From Butyrivibrio sp. CB08 (GTDB lineage: Bacteria > Bacillota > Clostridia > Lachnospirales > Lachnospiraceae), in contig NZ_RAIR01000005.1 of NCBI RefSeq assembly GCF_003625485.1, forward strand, positions 124,001-188,000: a stretch of 64,000 nt of DNA, read 5' to 3'. Position numbers and translations under genes: made by a program. Positions 24,528 through 32,439 of the stretch are shown in pieces. How positions within the stretch are numbered: position 1 is the stretch's first letter; every line of letters begins with the position of its first letter. The notes under the pieces were generated by a model. That model saw nothing but the letters and a program-made list of their open reading frames with translations, did not search any database and was not told the DNA's origin.

Positions 24528-25127
24528 ATGAAAATAGTGTTTTTGGGGTCTTCCGTGACATACGGCTCTGCGGCTGGAGGAGTCTCTTTTGCCGACATTC
24601 TGTGTGAAAAGAACGGATATGAGATGGTTAAGGAAGCGGTGTCTGGAACGACACTTGTTGATGAGGACGAGAGCTCCTATGTAAGCAGACTAAAGACTAT
24701 AGAGACCGATTCTCCAGACCTTTTTATCTGCCAGCTCTCGACCAATGATGCAACGCAGAATAAGCCCCTTGGCAAGATCGCAGAGGGCAAGGATATAGAC
24801 TCTTTTGACGTTAAGACTGTGGCTGGTGCCATAGAGTATATACTGGCGTACGTTTCAGAAAAATGGGGATGTCCCATGGCGTTCTACACCGGGACAAGAT
24901 ACGATTCCAAGACCTATGAAGAGATGGTCCAGCTGATAAAAGAGATCGCTTCAAAATGGGGAATCCACCTGATAAATCTCTGGGATGAGCCATCCTTTAA
25001 CGCTGTGAGCGAAGAGGAGTACTGGAGATTCATGCATGATCCTATCCACCCGAATATTGTGGGCTATAGGGAGTGGTGGACTCCGTTTTTTGAAAAGCGT
25101 ATTAAAGAGATCACAGGATCTTTTTGA
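24528..25127 (+). CDS. SGNH/GDSL hydrolase
   Basis: 199 residues. Block I is FLGSSVTYGSA near residue 6 with the nucleophile serine, block III QLSTNDAT near 69 with the Asn, and block V HDPIHPNIVGY near 173 with Asp and His. There is no signal peptide. It starts 4 bases after the MFS stop, with AAAGG upstream, and is the last gene of the operon. It is likely an esterase or deacetylase acting on an imported compound. The 3' end overlaps the convergent corA gene by 17 bases. Confidence 0.87.
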   Translation: MKIVFLGSSVTYGSAAGGVSFADILCEKNGYEMVKEAVSGTTLVDEDESSYVSRLKTIETDSPDLFICQLSTNDATQNKPLGKIAEGKDIDSFDVKTVAGAIEYILAYVSEKWGCPMAFYTGTRYDSKTYEEMVQLIKEIASKWGIHLINLWDEPSFNAVSEEEYWRFMHDPIHPNIVGYREWWTPFFEKRIKEITGSF

Positions 25128-26028
25128 TCTTAAAGAAGATAAGGCTTCCGGTCACGATGAGGATACTTAAGATGATGACCAGTGGATAGCCTATCTGTGA
25201 TTCAAGTTCTGGCATATATTTGAAGTTCATGCCATACCATCCAACGATGAGGGTAAGTGGCATAAATATGGTTGTTACCACTGTAAGGACGGTCATTACG
25301 CGGTTCTGTCTTACATCGAGCTGTGACTGATACAGGTCGTTAAGCTGGATCGTGTAGTCCCTAAGGTGGGTAGCAGCATTATACAGTCTTTCTACACGGC
25401 TTGAGAACATGCTAAAGTAGCGCAGGTTCTCTTCATTAAAGAAGCCGTTCTCGTTTTCTTCCAGTTCCTGTCCAAGATCAAGGAGCTGCTCGTAGTGGAT
25501 TCGAAGGTCTCTTATGTCGCCTCGGATATCGTTGTTTCTGGACATGTCAGCAGACTCTGCGTCGTCCATGATGTCTTTTTCCAGACGATCAAGCTCGCGC
25601 TCGTAGCCCTGCATGGTAAGAAGGTCGTTGTGGATTATAAGTTCCAAAAAGTCATAGAAAAATCGCTCAAGAGAGGGCTTTTTCCACTTCTTAAGTCTCT
25701 GGATCCTCTTAACTATTGAGAGGACAGTGTCTCCGCTATCTATAAAAACTATTCCGGTCTCATCAAGTGCATAGGAAAAACGCTGAGGAACTGATGAATG
25801 GGAGGACTGCACTGGTATGCAGAAGGTCCCTGTCAGTGAATCGTAGTTGACTTCGGCTTTTGTGGTGTATATATCATCGTTACTGATATCGAAGTCGATA
25901 CCCATATCAAAATTCTCGTACTGCTCAGCCCACTGGGCGGGAGTAAGGATAGCTACATAGGGAACCGCCGCGTCGTGACACTGCTCGGCGCTGCATTCTT
26001 CAAGGACGTTGTTGATAAGATAGTACAT
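25111..26028 (-). CDS. corA: CorA-family divalent cation transporter
   Basis: 305 residues with a large acidic cytoplasmic N-terminal domain, a long helical stalk (about 150-240) and two C-terminal membrane helices. The pore motif GMN is present in GWYGMNFKYMPEL near residue 265, which defines the CorA Mg/Co channel family. GGAGG before the ATG is clear. It is convergent with the SGNH gene and divergent from the MATE gene. CorA family members can move Mg, Co, Ni or Zn; Mg uptake is most likely. Confidence 0.92.
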   Translation of the reverse strand: MYYLINNVLEECSAEQCHDAAVPYVAILTPAQWAEQYENFDMGIDFDISNDDIYTTKAEVNYDSLTGTFCIPVQSSHSSVPQRFSYALDETGIVFIDSGDTVLSIVKRIQRLKKWKKPSLERFFYDFLELIIHNDLLTMQGYERELDRLEKDIMDDAESADMSRNNDIRGDIRDLRIHYEQLLDLGQELEENENGFFNEENLRYFSMFSSRVERLYNAATHLRDYTIQLNDLYQSQLDVRQNRVMTVLTVVTTIFMPLTLIVGWYGMNFKYMPELESQIGYPLVIILSILIVTGSLIFFKIKKIL

Positions 26029-26194
26029 GTGTCACCTCCGGAAAAAGTAATTATCCAAAGATTATTATAGCAACTGACGCAAGTATTATGAAAACATTAT
26101 TTTTGATGAATTAATGGCAAGATAACTAGGTGACCGTAGATGAAAGAACTTCTATAATTGCCTTATGGGTAAAGTCAGAAAGGGTTAAGTTGTT

Positions 26195-27559
26195 ATGAGT
26201 AACAGGCAGAAATCAGCGGTTCTTAACATGACCGAAGGCAATACGGTCTCGTTGATCATAAAGTTTTCAATACCAATGCTGATTGGTAATCTGTTCCAGC
26301 AGTTTTATAACCTGGTGGATTCAGTTATTGTGGGCCAGGTCGTAGGAGCTGACGCTCTTGCGGCCATTGGAGCCACAGGCTCTGTAACGTTTCTTTTCTT
26401 TGCGTTGTGTAACGGAATTGGAAGTGGAGGCGGTATTGTCACCTCCCAGTTCTTTGGCAGTGGCAATGTAAGGGGCGTTAAGCGCTGTGTCTCCAATACG
26501 GGCTATATCATGATCATCTTCCCAACAGTGGTTGGAATAATTGCATATTTTCTTACAGCGCCAGTCCTTGAACTTCTAAAGACCCCGGCAGATATCATGG
26601 GGGATGCAGTTGCGTATATGAAGATCATGTGTCTGGGGCTTGTTTTTGTGTCCCTTTATAACTACGCATCTTCAATGCTTAGAGCTCTTGGAGATTCAAA
26701 AACACCGCTGTATTTCCTTATTTTCTCCTGCCTTTTAAATGCTGCCCTGGACCTTTTGTTTGTGTGCGCATTGCACATGAGCGTTGTGGGTGCAGGAATA
26801 GCAACTGTTATTTCACAGCTGGTGTCAGGCATTAGCTGTCTGATATACGCTTTTCTTAAAAATGAGTACTTCCACCTTCAAAAGGACGACCTTAAGTTTG
26901 ATATGGGTATCTTTGTTAAGGTTTTACAGCTTGGAGTTCCGCTATCTCTCCAGTTTTCCCTTATCGCCATATCAACCATGGCTCTCCAGAGAGTAGTCAA
27001 TTCCTTTGGAAAAGTGGCAGTGGCAGCCTTTACTGCAACTGGCAGGATAGAGCAGATAATCCACCAGCCTTATCAGACCCTTGGTGCAGCCCTTGCTACA
27101 TATACAGGGCAGAATTACGGCGCGAATAAGAACGACAGGATAATCACCGGATACAGAAAGAGCCTTATGCTGATGGCGATCTTTACAGTGATCATGCTAC
27201 CTGTAATGCAGTATTTTGGTGGTCCTATCACCAGTATCTTTGTTGAGGACGTGGAAGTAATAGATATGGGCGCTAAGGCTCTTCAGATCACCAGCCTTTT
27301 CTACATCATGCTTGGTGTTATCTATGTGGTAAGGGGCGTACTAAACGGCCTTGGAGACTCATTTTTCGCTTTGCTTAACGGAATAGTAGAAGTAATTGGA
27401 AGATTTATTGTGCCTGTAATGCTGACCAGGATCCCTTCCATAGGTCTTTGGGGCATATGGTGGTCAGTAGGCATCGTTTGGGCTATCAGCGGGCTTACAG
27501 CCTGGATGAGATACGTGTCATGTAAAACCCATATTGCAATATCACAGCAATCAGTATAA
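26195..27559 (+). CDS. MATE-family efflux transporter
   Basis: 454 residues with twelve membrane helices in two homologous halves. NLFQQFYNLVDSVIVGQVVG near residue 32 and GRIEQIIHQPYQTLGAALATYTGQNYGA near 286 (given only as landmarks of each half) match the MATE pattern in the DinF/NorM-like Firmicute group. It exports drugs or metabolites using an Na or H gradient. AAAGGG upstream supports the ATG. It lies 66 bases before lacI; ATCACAGC at its end can pair with GCTGTGAT at 27590-27597. A role with the arabinoside operon is not indicated. Confidence 0.9.
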   Translation: MSNRQKSAVLNMTEGNTVSLIIKFSIPMLIGNLFQQFYNLVDSVIVGQVVGADALAAIGATGSVTFLFFALCNGIGSGGGIVTSQFFGSGNVRGVKRCVSNTGYIMIIFPTVVGIIAYFLTAPVLELLKTPADIMGDAVAYMKIMCLGLVFVSLYNYASSMLRALGDSKTPLYFLIFSCLLNAALDLLFVCALHMSVVGAGIATVISQLVSGISCLIYAFLKNEYFHLQKDDLKFDMGIFVKVLQLGVPLSLQFSLIAISTMALQRVVNSFGKVAVAAFTATGRIEQIIHQPYQTLGAALATYTGQNYGANKNDRIITGYRKSLMLMAIFTVIMLPVMQYFGGPITSIFVEDVEVIDMGAKALQITSLFYIMLGVIYVVRGVLNGLGDSFFALLNGIVEVIGRFIVPVMLTRIPSIGLWGIWWSVGIVWAISGLTAWMRYVSCKTHIAISQQSV

Positions 27560-27564
27560 AATTA

Positions 27565-27578
27565 TTAAAACGATTAAC
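27565..27578 (+). promoter_or_regulatory. Degenerate LacI-type operator before lacI
   Basis: TTAAAACGATTAAC matches 11 of 14 positions of the perfect palindrome GTTAATCGATTAAC at 28788-28801, including the whole right half and the central CG. It lies 48 bases before the lacI start and may give autoregulation. Confidence 0.5.
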
Positions 27579-27625
27579 TGTGCGTAAACGCTGTGATGTT
27601 CCAACAAACTTATGGGTGAGGTAAA

Positions 27626-28660
27626 ATGATAACACTAAAAGAGATAGCAAAAGAGTGCGGAGTATCCACTGCTACCGTCTCCAATATCCTCAATGACAAG
27701 AAAAATGTCAGCGAAGAGACCAGGCAGAAGGTGCTTAGCGTGGTAAAAGAGAGGGGCTACAAGCTCAACTATGTTGCCCAGGGACTCCGCAAGCAAAAGA
27801 CCCAGACTATCGGCGTTATCGCTGAAGATATAGCACAGTTCACAACCCCTGCAATTATCGAGGGTATTATGGAGCTGTGCGAGGAAAACGGCTACAGGAC
27901 TATTGTTCAGAACCTGCGTCTTTACTCCAGATGGCAGGATGCATGGTTTGATAACGACAAGATGTACTACTCAGTAATGGATCCGGCTGTCCAGGAGATG
28001 GCTTCCATCAGGGTAGATGGCATTATCTATGTTGCGGGTCACGCCCGTAACATCCACAGATTCCCCAAGGATTACGATATCCCTGCGGTTCTTGCATACG
28101 CTTATTCTCAGGAAGAGGATGTACCATCAGTGGTAATCGATGATGAAGAAGCTGCCAAGAATGCGGTGGAGTATCTTATCAAGAAGGGACACACCAAGAT
28201 CGGTGTAATGGCCGGTGAACAGGAGAATATCCACACCAAGCTCAGAATCCTGGGCTATCAGAGGGCTTTATTTGAAGCTGGGATCTTATACAATCCTGAG
28301 CTTGTTATGTACGCAGGTTGGAGCAAGGAACTCAGCTACAAGAGTGCAGAAGCTCTTTTGTCCAAGGATATCACTGCAGTATTCTGCATGAGTGACAGGA
28401 ACGCAGGCGGTGTATATAAGTATCTGTTCGAACAGGGCAAGCAGGCTGGAAAAGACATCTCGGTTATGGGATTCGATAACGAGATGATAGCTGATTACAT
28501 GACCCCTGGTCTTTCTACCATGAAGATCGAGCTGGGTATGATAGGCAAAAAAGCTGTGGAACTTCTCTTTGATAAGATGGCAGAAAAGCCCGTGGCAGAC
28601 CAGATCAAGGTGCCTTGTAGCTTAATTGAAAGAGGGTCTGTGGCTAAAATTAAGGGTTAA
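27626..28660 (+). CDS. LacI-family transcriptional regulator
   Basis: 344 residues. The helix-turn-helix is TLKEIAKECGVSTATVSNIL at residues 3-22, the hinge VAQGLRKQKTQTIGV near 50-64, and the rest is a periplasmic-binding-protein-like effector domain (VDGIIYVAG, FCMSDRNAGG, GFDNEMIADYMTPGLSTM). GGTGAGG precedes the ATG. It sits directly upstream of an arabinoside ABC/GH51 operon whose leader contains a perfect LacI-type operator, so an arabinose-containing sugar is the probable inducer. The effector is inferred from context only. Confidence 0.92.
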   Translation: MITLKEIAKECGVSTATVSNILNDKKNVSEETRQKVLSVVKERGYKLNYVAQGLRKQKTQTIGVIAEDIAQFTTPAIIEGIMELCEENGYRTIVQNLRLYSRWQDAWFDNDKMYYSVMDPAVQEMASIRVDGIIYVAGHARNIHRFPKDYDIPAVLAYAYSQEEDVPSVVIDDEEAAKNAVEYLIKKGHTKIGVMAGEQENIHTKLRILGYQRALFEAGILYNPELVMYAGWSKELSYKSAEALLSKDITAVFCMSDRNAGGVYKYLFEQGKQAGKDISVMGFDNEMIADYMTPGLSTMKIELGMIGKKAVELLFDKMAEKPVADQIKVPCSLIERGSVAKIKG

Positions 28661-28747
28661 ACGTTTAAGATTTGTGCATTTTGTACATAAATGCATTTGA
28701 ATAATCATAGACAATTAACAACATGTATATTTTTAGACGAAAAAAGA

Positions 28748-28776
28748 TTGACAATCCAAATGGATTGTCATATATT
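28748..28776 (+). promoter_or_regulatory. Promoter of the arabinoside ABC-GH51 operon
   Basis: TTGACA at 28748-28753 and TATATT at 28771-28776 are exactly 17 bases apart. A palindrome overlaps the -35 box and spacer, and a LacI-type operator starts 12 bases after the -10 box. Confidence 0.82.
28749..28770 (+). promoter_or_regulatory. Inverted repeat over the -35 box, unknown regulator
   Basis: TGACAATCC-aaat-GGATTGTCA is a perfect 9-bp inverted repeat. It includes five bases of the -35 box and fills the spacer up to the -10 box, an ideal place for a repressor or a displaced activator. It does not resemble the LacI operator nearby, so a second regulator is implied. Confidence 0.6.
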
Positions 28777-28787
28777 CGTATCAAACA

Positions 28788-28801
28788 GTTAATCGATTAA
28801 C
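28788..28801 (+). promoter_or_regulatory. LacI-type operator
   Basis: GTTAATCGATTAAC is a perfect 14-base palindrome with the central CG expected for LacI-family sites. It lies just after the presumed transcription start of the SBP-permease-GH51 operon and next to a lacI-family gene. Confidence 0.75.
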
Positions 28802-28863
28802 AAAACTGAATAGGAATATCACATTACTTACGCACGGAAAAATGTAAATTGTGGGAGGATACC

Positions 28864-30504
28864 ATGAAAAAGAAAATTGCTTCTTTGTTACTTAGTGTGA
28901 CAACTGCAGCTATGATCCTCGGTGGATGTGGTAGCGCAGCTGAGACAGCAGTAGACACAAGTTCACAGACTGCTGAGACAACAACTACTACAGACGCTGG
29001 TGCTTCATCAGACGCAGCAGCAACATCAGACAAGGCCGCACAGGCTATCGCAGATCGTAAGGCAGAGGCTGAGAAGAGCGGCGAGTATGAAAAGGTTATC
29101 ATTTCTTTCTTTGACTGGACTGGAAGACCAGCCGGACTTGATAGAATTAACGAAGCTTTATCAGAGCATACAAGAGAGACTCTTGGACTTGATGTTGAAC
29201 TTCAGATCATTGACTCCGCAGCATACGGCGATGACATGAAGCTTATGCTTTCATCAGGAGAGCAGGTAGATATTTTCTCAACATGTATTTTAGGTTACAA
29301 CCCTTCAATCAATAACGGATATGTTCTTGATCTTGAAGAGGATGGAATGTTTGATGATTACTGCAACGGTATCAAAGAGAAGGTAAGAGCTGATTACCTC
29401 GATGCCTGCAGAGTTGGCGGCGTATTATACGGAACACCTCCAATCAAGGACTACGCTATTGAGACATGCGCTGTAGTTGTAGGTCAGGAGTACCTTGATG
29501 CTATCGGATATGACACATCCAAGCTTTCAGTTGGCGATCTTGGATATCCTAAGGCTACATGGGATGACATCAACGATATTTTCGCACAGCTCCACGAGAA
29601 GTTCCCTGATAAGTACGTATTTGCTATCCAGGACAACGAACTTACACAGGGCAGCTCAGTAGATAACATCGCTGGTGATTACTTCGGAACACTTCTTGAT
29701 CCTCAGAATTCTCTTAAGATCGAAGATGTTTATTCATCAGATATCTTCAAAGAGTGGGTTCAGAGAGCATATGACTGGAATCAGGCTGGATACCTTTCAC
29801 AGGATGCTCTTACAGATCAGACTGGTGCATCTGCAAAGGTTAAGTCAGGTTCTTACATGGCAATGATGGCTTGCTGCAAGCCTGGTTACAAGACACAGAT
29901 CTCTGGTGAGTGCGGAAGAGACATGGCTGTATTTGATGTAGGCGAGAGCTTCATGAGCTCATCATCTGTTTCTTCATTCCCATGGTGTGTTAATCAGAAC
30001 ACAGAGGATCCTGTAGCTACACTTCAGGTTCTCGACGCTCTTTACACAGACTCAGTTATCGAGGGTCTTATGTGCTGGGGCCAGGAAGGCAAAGAGTACA
30101 AGGTTAACGCTGACGGAACAATCACATACGCTGACGGCGTAGATGCTAACAATTCTGAGTACTATCCAAACGTTCTTTGGCTTATGCCTAACCCATATGT
30201 AACATATGTATGGGAAGGTGATCCACTTGATCTTGGCGTACAGATGGCAGCATTCAACGACAACTGCACATGTAAGTCAAAGGCTCTTGGATTCACATGG
30301 GACAACACAGATTATGCTTCAGAGTACACAGCTCTTAAGAACGCATATGACGAGTACGGACCAAAGGTTGTTTACGGCTTTGTTGAGCCTGAACAGGGTA
30401 TTGCTGAGCTTGAGGAAGCTTTAAAGGCTGCTGGACTTGATACATACATGCAGGGCAAGCAGGAAGCTCTTGATGCTTGGGCAAAAGAGAACGGAATACA
30501 GTAA
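28864..30504 (+). CDS. Extracellular sugar-binding lipoprotein of an ABC importer
   Basis: 546 residues. A signal sequence ends in the lipobox ILGGC, followed by a Thr/Ser/Ala-rich linker (residues ~25-60) and a type 1 solute-binding fold of the long LplA/DUF3502-like group (VIISFFDWTGRPAGLDRINEAL as its start, described only by landmark). GGGAGG 7 bases before 28864 fixes the start; the TTG at 28849 is rejected. It is the first gene after the LacI-controlled promoter, and a terminator-like hairpin separates it from the permease genes. The operon context suggests binding of arabino-oligosaccharides. Confidence 0.88.
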   Translation: MKKKIASLLLSVTTAAMILGGCGSAAETAVDTSSQTAETTTTTDAGASSDAAATSDKAAQAIADRKAEAEKSGEYEKVIISFFDWTGRPAGLDRINEALSEHTRETLGLDVELQIIDSAAYGDDMKLMLSSGEQVDIFSTCILGYNPSINNGYVLDLEEDGMFDDYCNGIKEKVRADYLDACRVGGVLYGTPPIKDYAIETCAVVVGQEYLDAIGYDTSKLSVGDLGYPKATWDDINDIFAQLHEKFPDKYVFAIQDNELTQGSSVDNIAGDYFGTLLDPQNSLKIEDVYSSDIFKEWVQRAYDWNQAGYLSQDALTDQTGASAKVKSGSYMAMMACCKPGYKTQISGECGRDMAVFDVGESFMSSSSVSSFPWCVNQNTEDPVATLQVLDALYTDSVIEGLMCWGQEGKEYKVNADGTITYADGVDANNSEYYPNVLWLMPNPYVTYVWEGDPLDLGVQMAAFNDNCTCKSKALGFTWDNTDYASEYTALKNAYDEYGPKVVYGFVEPEQGIAELEEALKAAGLDTYMQGKQEALDAWAKENGIQ

Positions 30505-30518
30505 TTAGATGACAATAG

Positions 30519-30558
30519 CTCCGGCTATCAAGGCTTTATAGATAGCCGGAGTTTTTTT
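30519..30558 (+). terminator. Intercistronic terminator between binding protein and permeases
   Basis: A perfect 11-bp stem (CTCCGGCTATC against GATAGCCGGAG), then seven T. Lying inside the operon, it would let only part of transcription continue, giving an excess of binding protein over permease. Confidence 0.85.
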
Positions 30559-30576
30559 ACCTAAACGAGGCAGATT

Positions 30577-31506
30577 ATGGCAGCAAACAGGACAAAGACT
30601 AAGAAAAAGAGCATAAAGAGATACATTCCACTTTATCTGATGGCACTTCCGGGGCTTGTATATCTTTTTATCAATAATTACTTGCCACTTCCGGGACTTG
30701 TGCTGGCATTTAAGAAATTCAATGCAAAGAAGGGTATTTATGGCTCGCCATTTGTGGGCTTTAAAAACTTCAAATACCTCTTTGCCACCAAGGATGCGTT
30801 CATTATTACAAGGAACACCATCCTTTATAATCTTGTGTTTATCATAGTTAACACAATCCTGGCCATATTCGTGGCTATACTTCTGGCGGAGATGACATCC
30901 AAGGTCAAGAAGGCATACCAGTCCTTCATTCTACTGCCTTACATGATCTCAATGGTTATCGTAAGCTACCTGGTTTTTGGTTTCCTTTCAACTGAGAACG
31001 GCTTTTTTAATAACACGATCCTGAGAGCCCTCGGCAAGGACCCGATCTCCTGGTACATGGAAAAGAAATACTGGCCCTTTATTCTGGTGTTTGTAAGCGC
31101 CTGGAAGGGTATTGGCTACAACTGCGTTATCTATCTGGCCAGCATTCTTGGAATAGACAGAAGTATCTACGAGTCAGCCTCCATTGACGGAGCTTCCAAA
31201 TGGCAACAGATCTTTAAGATCACAATTCCTCTTCTTAAGCCAACCATCATCATGATGACACTTCTGGCAGTAGGAAGGATCTTTTATTCAGACTTCGGAC
31301 TCTTTTACCAGGTTCCACAGAACCAGGGCGCGCTTTTTAGCGTAACCAACACCATCGATACCTACGTTTACAGAGGACTTTTAGAGCTTGGCGACATGTC
31401 CATGTCATCAGCTGCTGGTCTCTACCAGTCAATCGTAGGATTTATCCTGGTTCTCGGATCAAACCTTATTGTAAAAAAGATCGATCCGGAATATGCGTTG
31501 TTCTAA
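30577..31506 (+). CDS. ABC sugar permease (LplB type)
   Basis: 309 residues with six membrane helices. The cytoplasmic EAA loop that contacts the ATPase is seen as YESASIDGASKWQQIFKITI near residue 205. GAGGC upstream of the ATG is a modest ribosome site. It is the first of two permeases of the importer, 18 bases after the intercistronic terminator, and pairs with the next gene. No ATP-binding subunit is encoded in this operon, as is common in this group, where a shared MsmX-type ATPase serves several importers. Confidence 0.9.
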   Translation: MAANRTKTKKKSIKRYIPLYLMALPGLVYLFINNYLPLPGLVLAFKKFNAKKGIYGSPFVGFKNFKYLFATKDAFIITRNTILYNLVFIIVNTILAIFVAILLAEMTSKVKKAYQSFILLPYMISMVIVSYLVFGFLSTENGFFNNTILRALGKDPISWYMEKKYWPFILVFVSAWKGIGYNCVIYLASILGIDRSIYESASIDGASKWQQIFKITIPLLKPTIIMMTLLAVGRIFYSDFGLFYQVPQNQGALFSVTNTIDTYVYRGLLELGDMSMSSAAGLYQSIVGFILVLGSNLIVKKIDPEYALF

Positions 31507-31530
31507 GCAAAGACTATGAGGTGAATTCAG

Positions 31531-32427
31531 ATGAGGACACGAGAGGAAAAAAGATTTCAGATATTTGCTCATATTGTGATGATTATATTGTCACTTCTGG
31601 CTGTGGTGCCATTTGTACTGCTGGTGATTTCGTCCTTTACGGACAACGATACGCTTATTGCTAACGGATACTCTTTTACACCAGAAAAATGGAGCCTCTA
31701 CGCATATGAGTACATTTTTAAGACAGGTAATTCTGTCCTTCATGCATATTGGATTTCCATATGCCTGACAATAGTGGGAACGATAGTAGCTCTTTCCATC
31801 ACTACCATGCTGGCATATGCGCTGTCAAAGCCGGATCTTCCAGGCAGAAATGTGTTTATGTTCCTGGTATTCTTCACACTTCTGTTTAACGGCGGACTGG
31901 TTCCAACCTACATCGTTTACACAAACATGCTTGGAATCAAGAACAGCTTCTGGGCGCTGCTGATCCCTGGACTTTTGATGAACGGCTTTAACGTAATGCT
32001 GATGAAGTCTTACTTTAGCAGCAGTATCCCAGCAGAGATACTTGATGCAGCGTACATTGACGGTGCTACTGAGTTTAAGACATTTACATCCGTTGTGCTT
32101 CCTTTGTCAAAGCCTATCGTTGCGACAATAGGTCTTTTCGCAGGAATCGCGTACTGGAACGACTGGATGAATGGTTATATCTACCTGACAAAGAGAACTG
32201 ACCTATACTCTGTACAGAATCTTCTTAACAGAATGATGCAGAATATCCAGTATCTGTCACAGAATAGCGCCAGGGTGCAGGATGCAGGCGTAGGTCTTGC
32301 TTCCATTCCATCGGCCTCTGTAAGAATGGCTATGGCTACAGTTGGCGTTCTGCCAATTCTGATAACCTATCCTTTCATTCAGGGCAACTTTGTAAAGGGT
32401 ATTACGCTTGGCGGCGTAAAAGGCTAA
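31531..32427 (+). CDS. ABC sugar permease (LplC/YtcP type)
   Basis: 298 residues with six membrane helices. The EAA loop is LDAAYIDGATEFKTFTSVVL near residue 170. Ribosome site GAGGTG lies 9 bases before the ATG. It is the second permease of the arabinoside importer, 24 bases after the first and 12 before the GH51 enzyme. Together with the lipoprotein it would import oligosaccharides released outside the cell; the ATPase must come from another locus. Confidence 0.9.
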   Translation: MRTREEKRFQIFAHIVMIILSLLAVVPFVLLVISSFTDNDTLIANGYSFTPEKWSLYAYEYIFKTGNSVLHAYWISICLTIVGTIVALSITTMLAYALSKPDLPGRNVFMFLVFFTLLFNGGLVPTYIVYTNMLGIKNSFWALLIPGLLMNGFNVMLMKSYFSSSIPAEILDAAYIDGATEFKTFTSVVLPLSKPIVATIGLFAGIAYWNDWMNGYIYLTKRTDLYSVQNLLNRMMQNIQYLSQNSARVQDAGVGLASIPSASVRMAMATVGVLPILITYPFIQGNFVKGITLGGVKG

Positions 32428-32439
32428 AAAGGGGGATTT

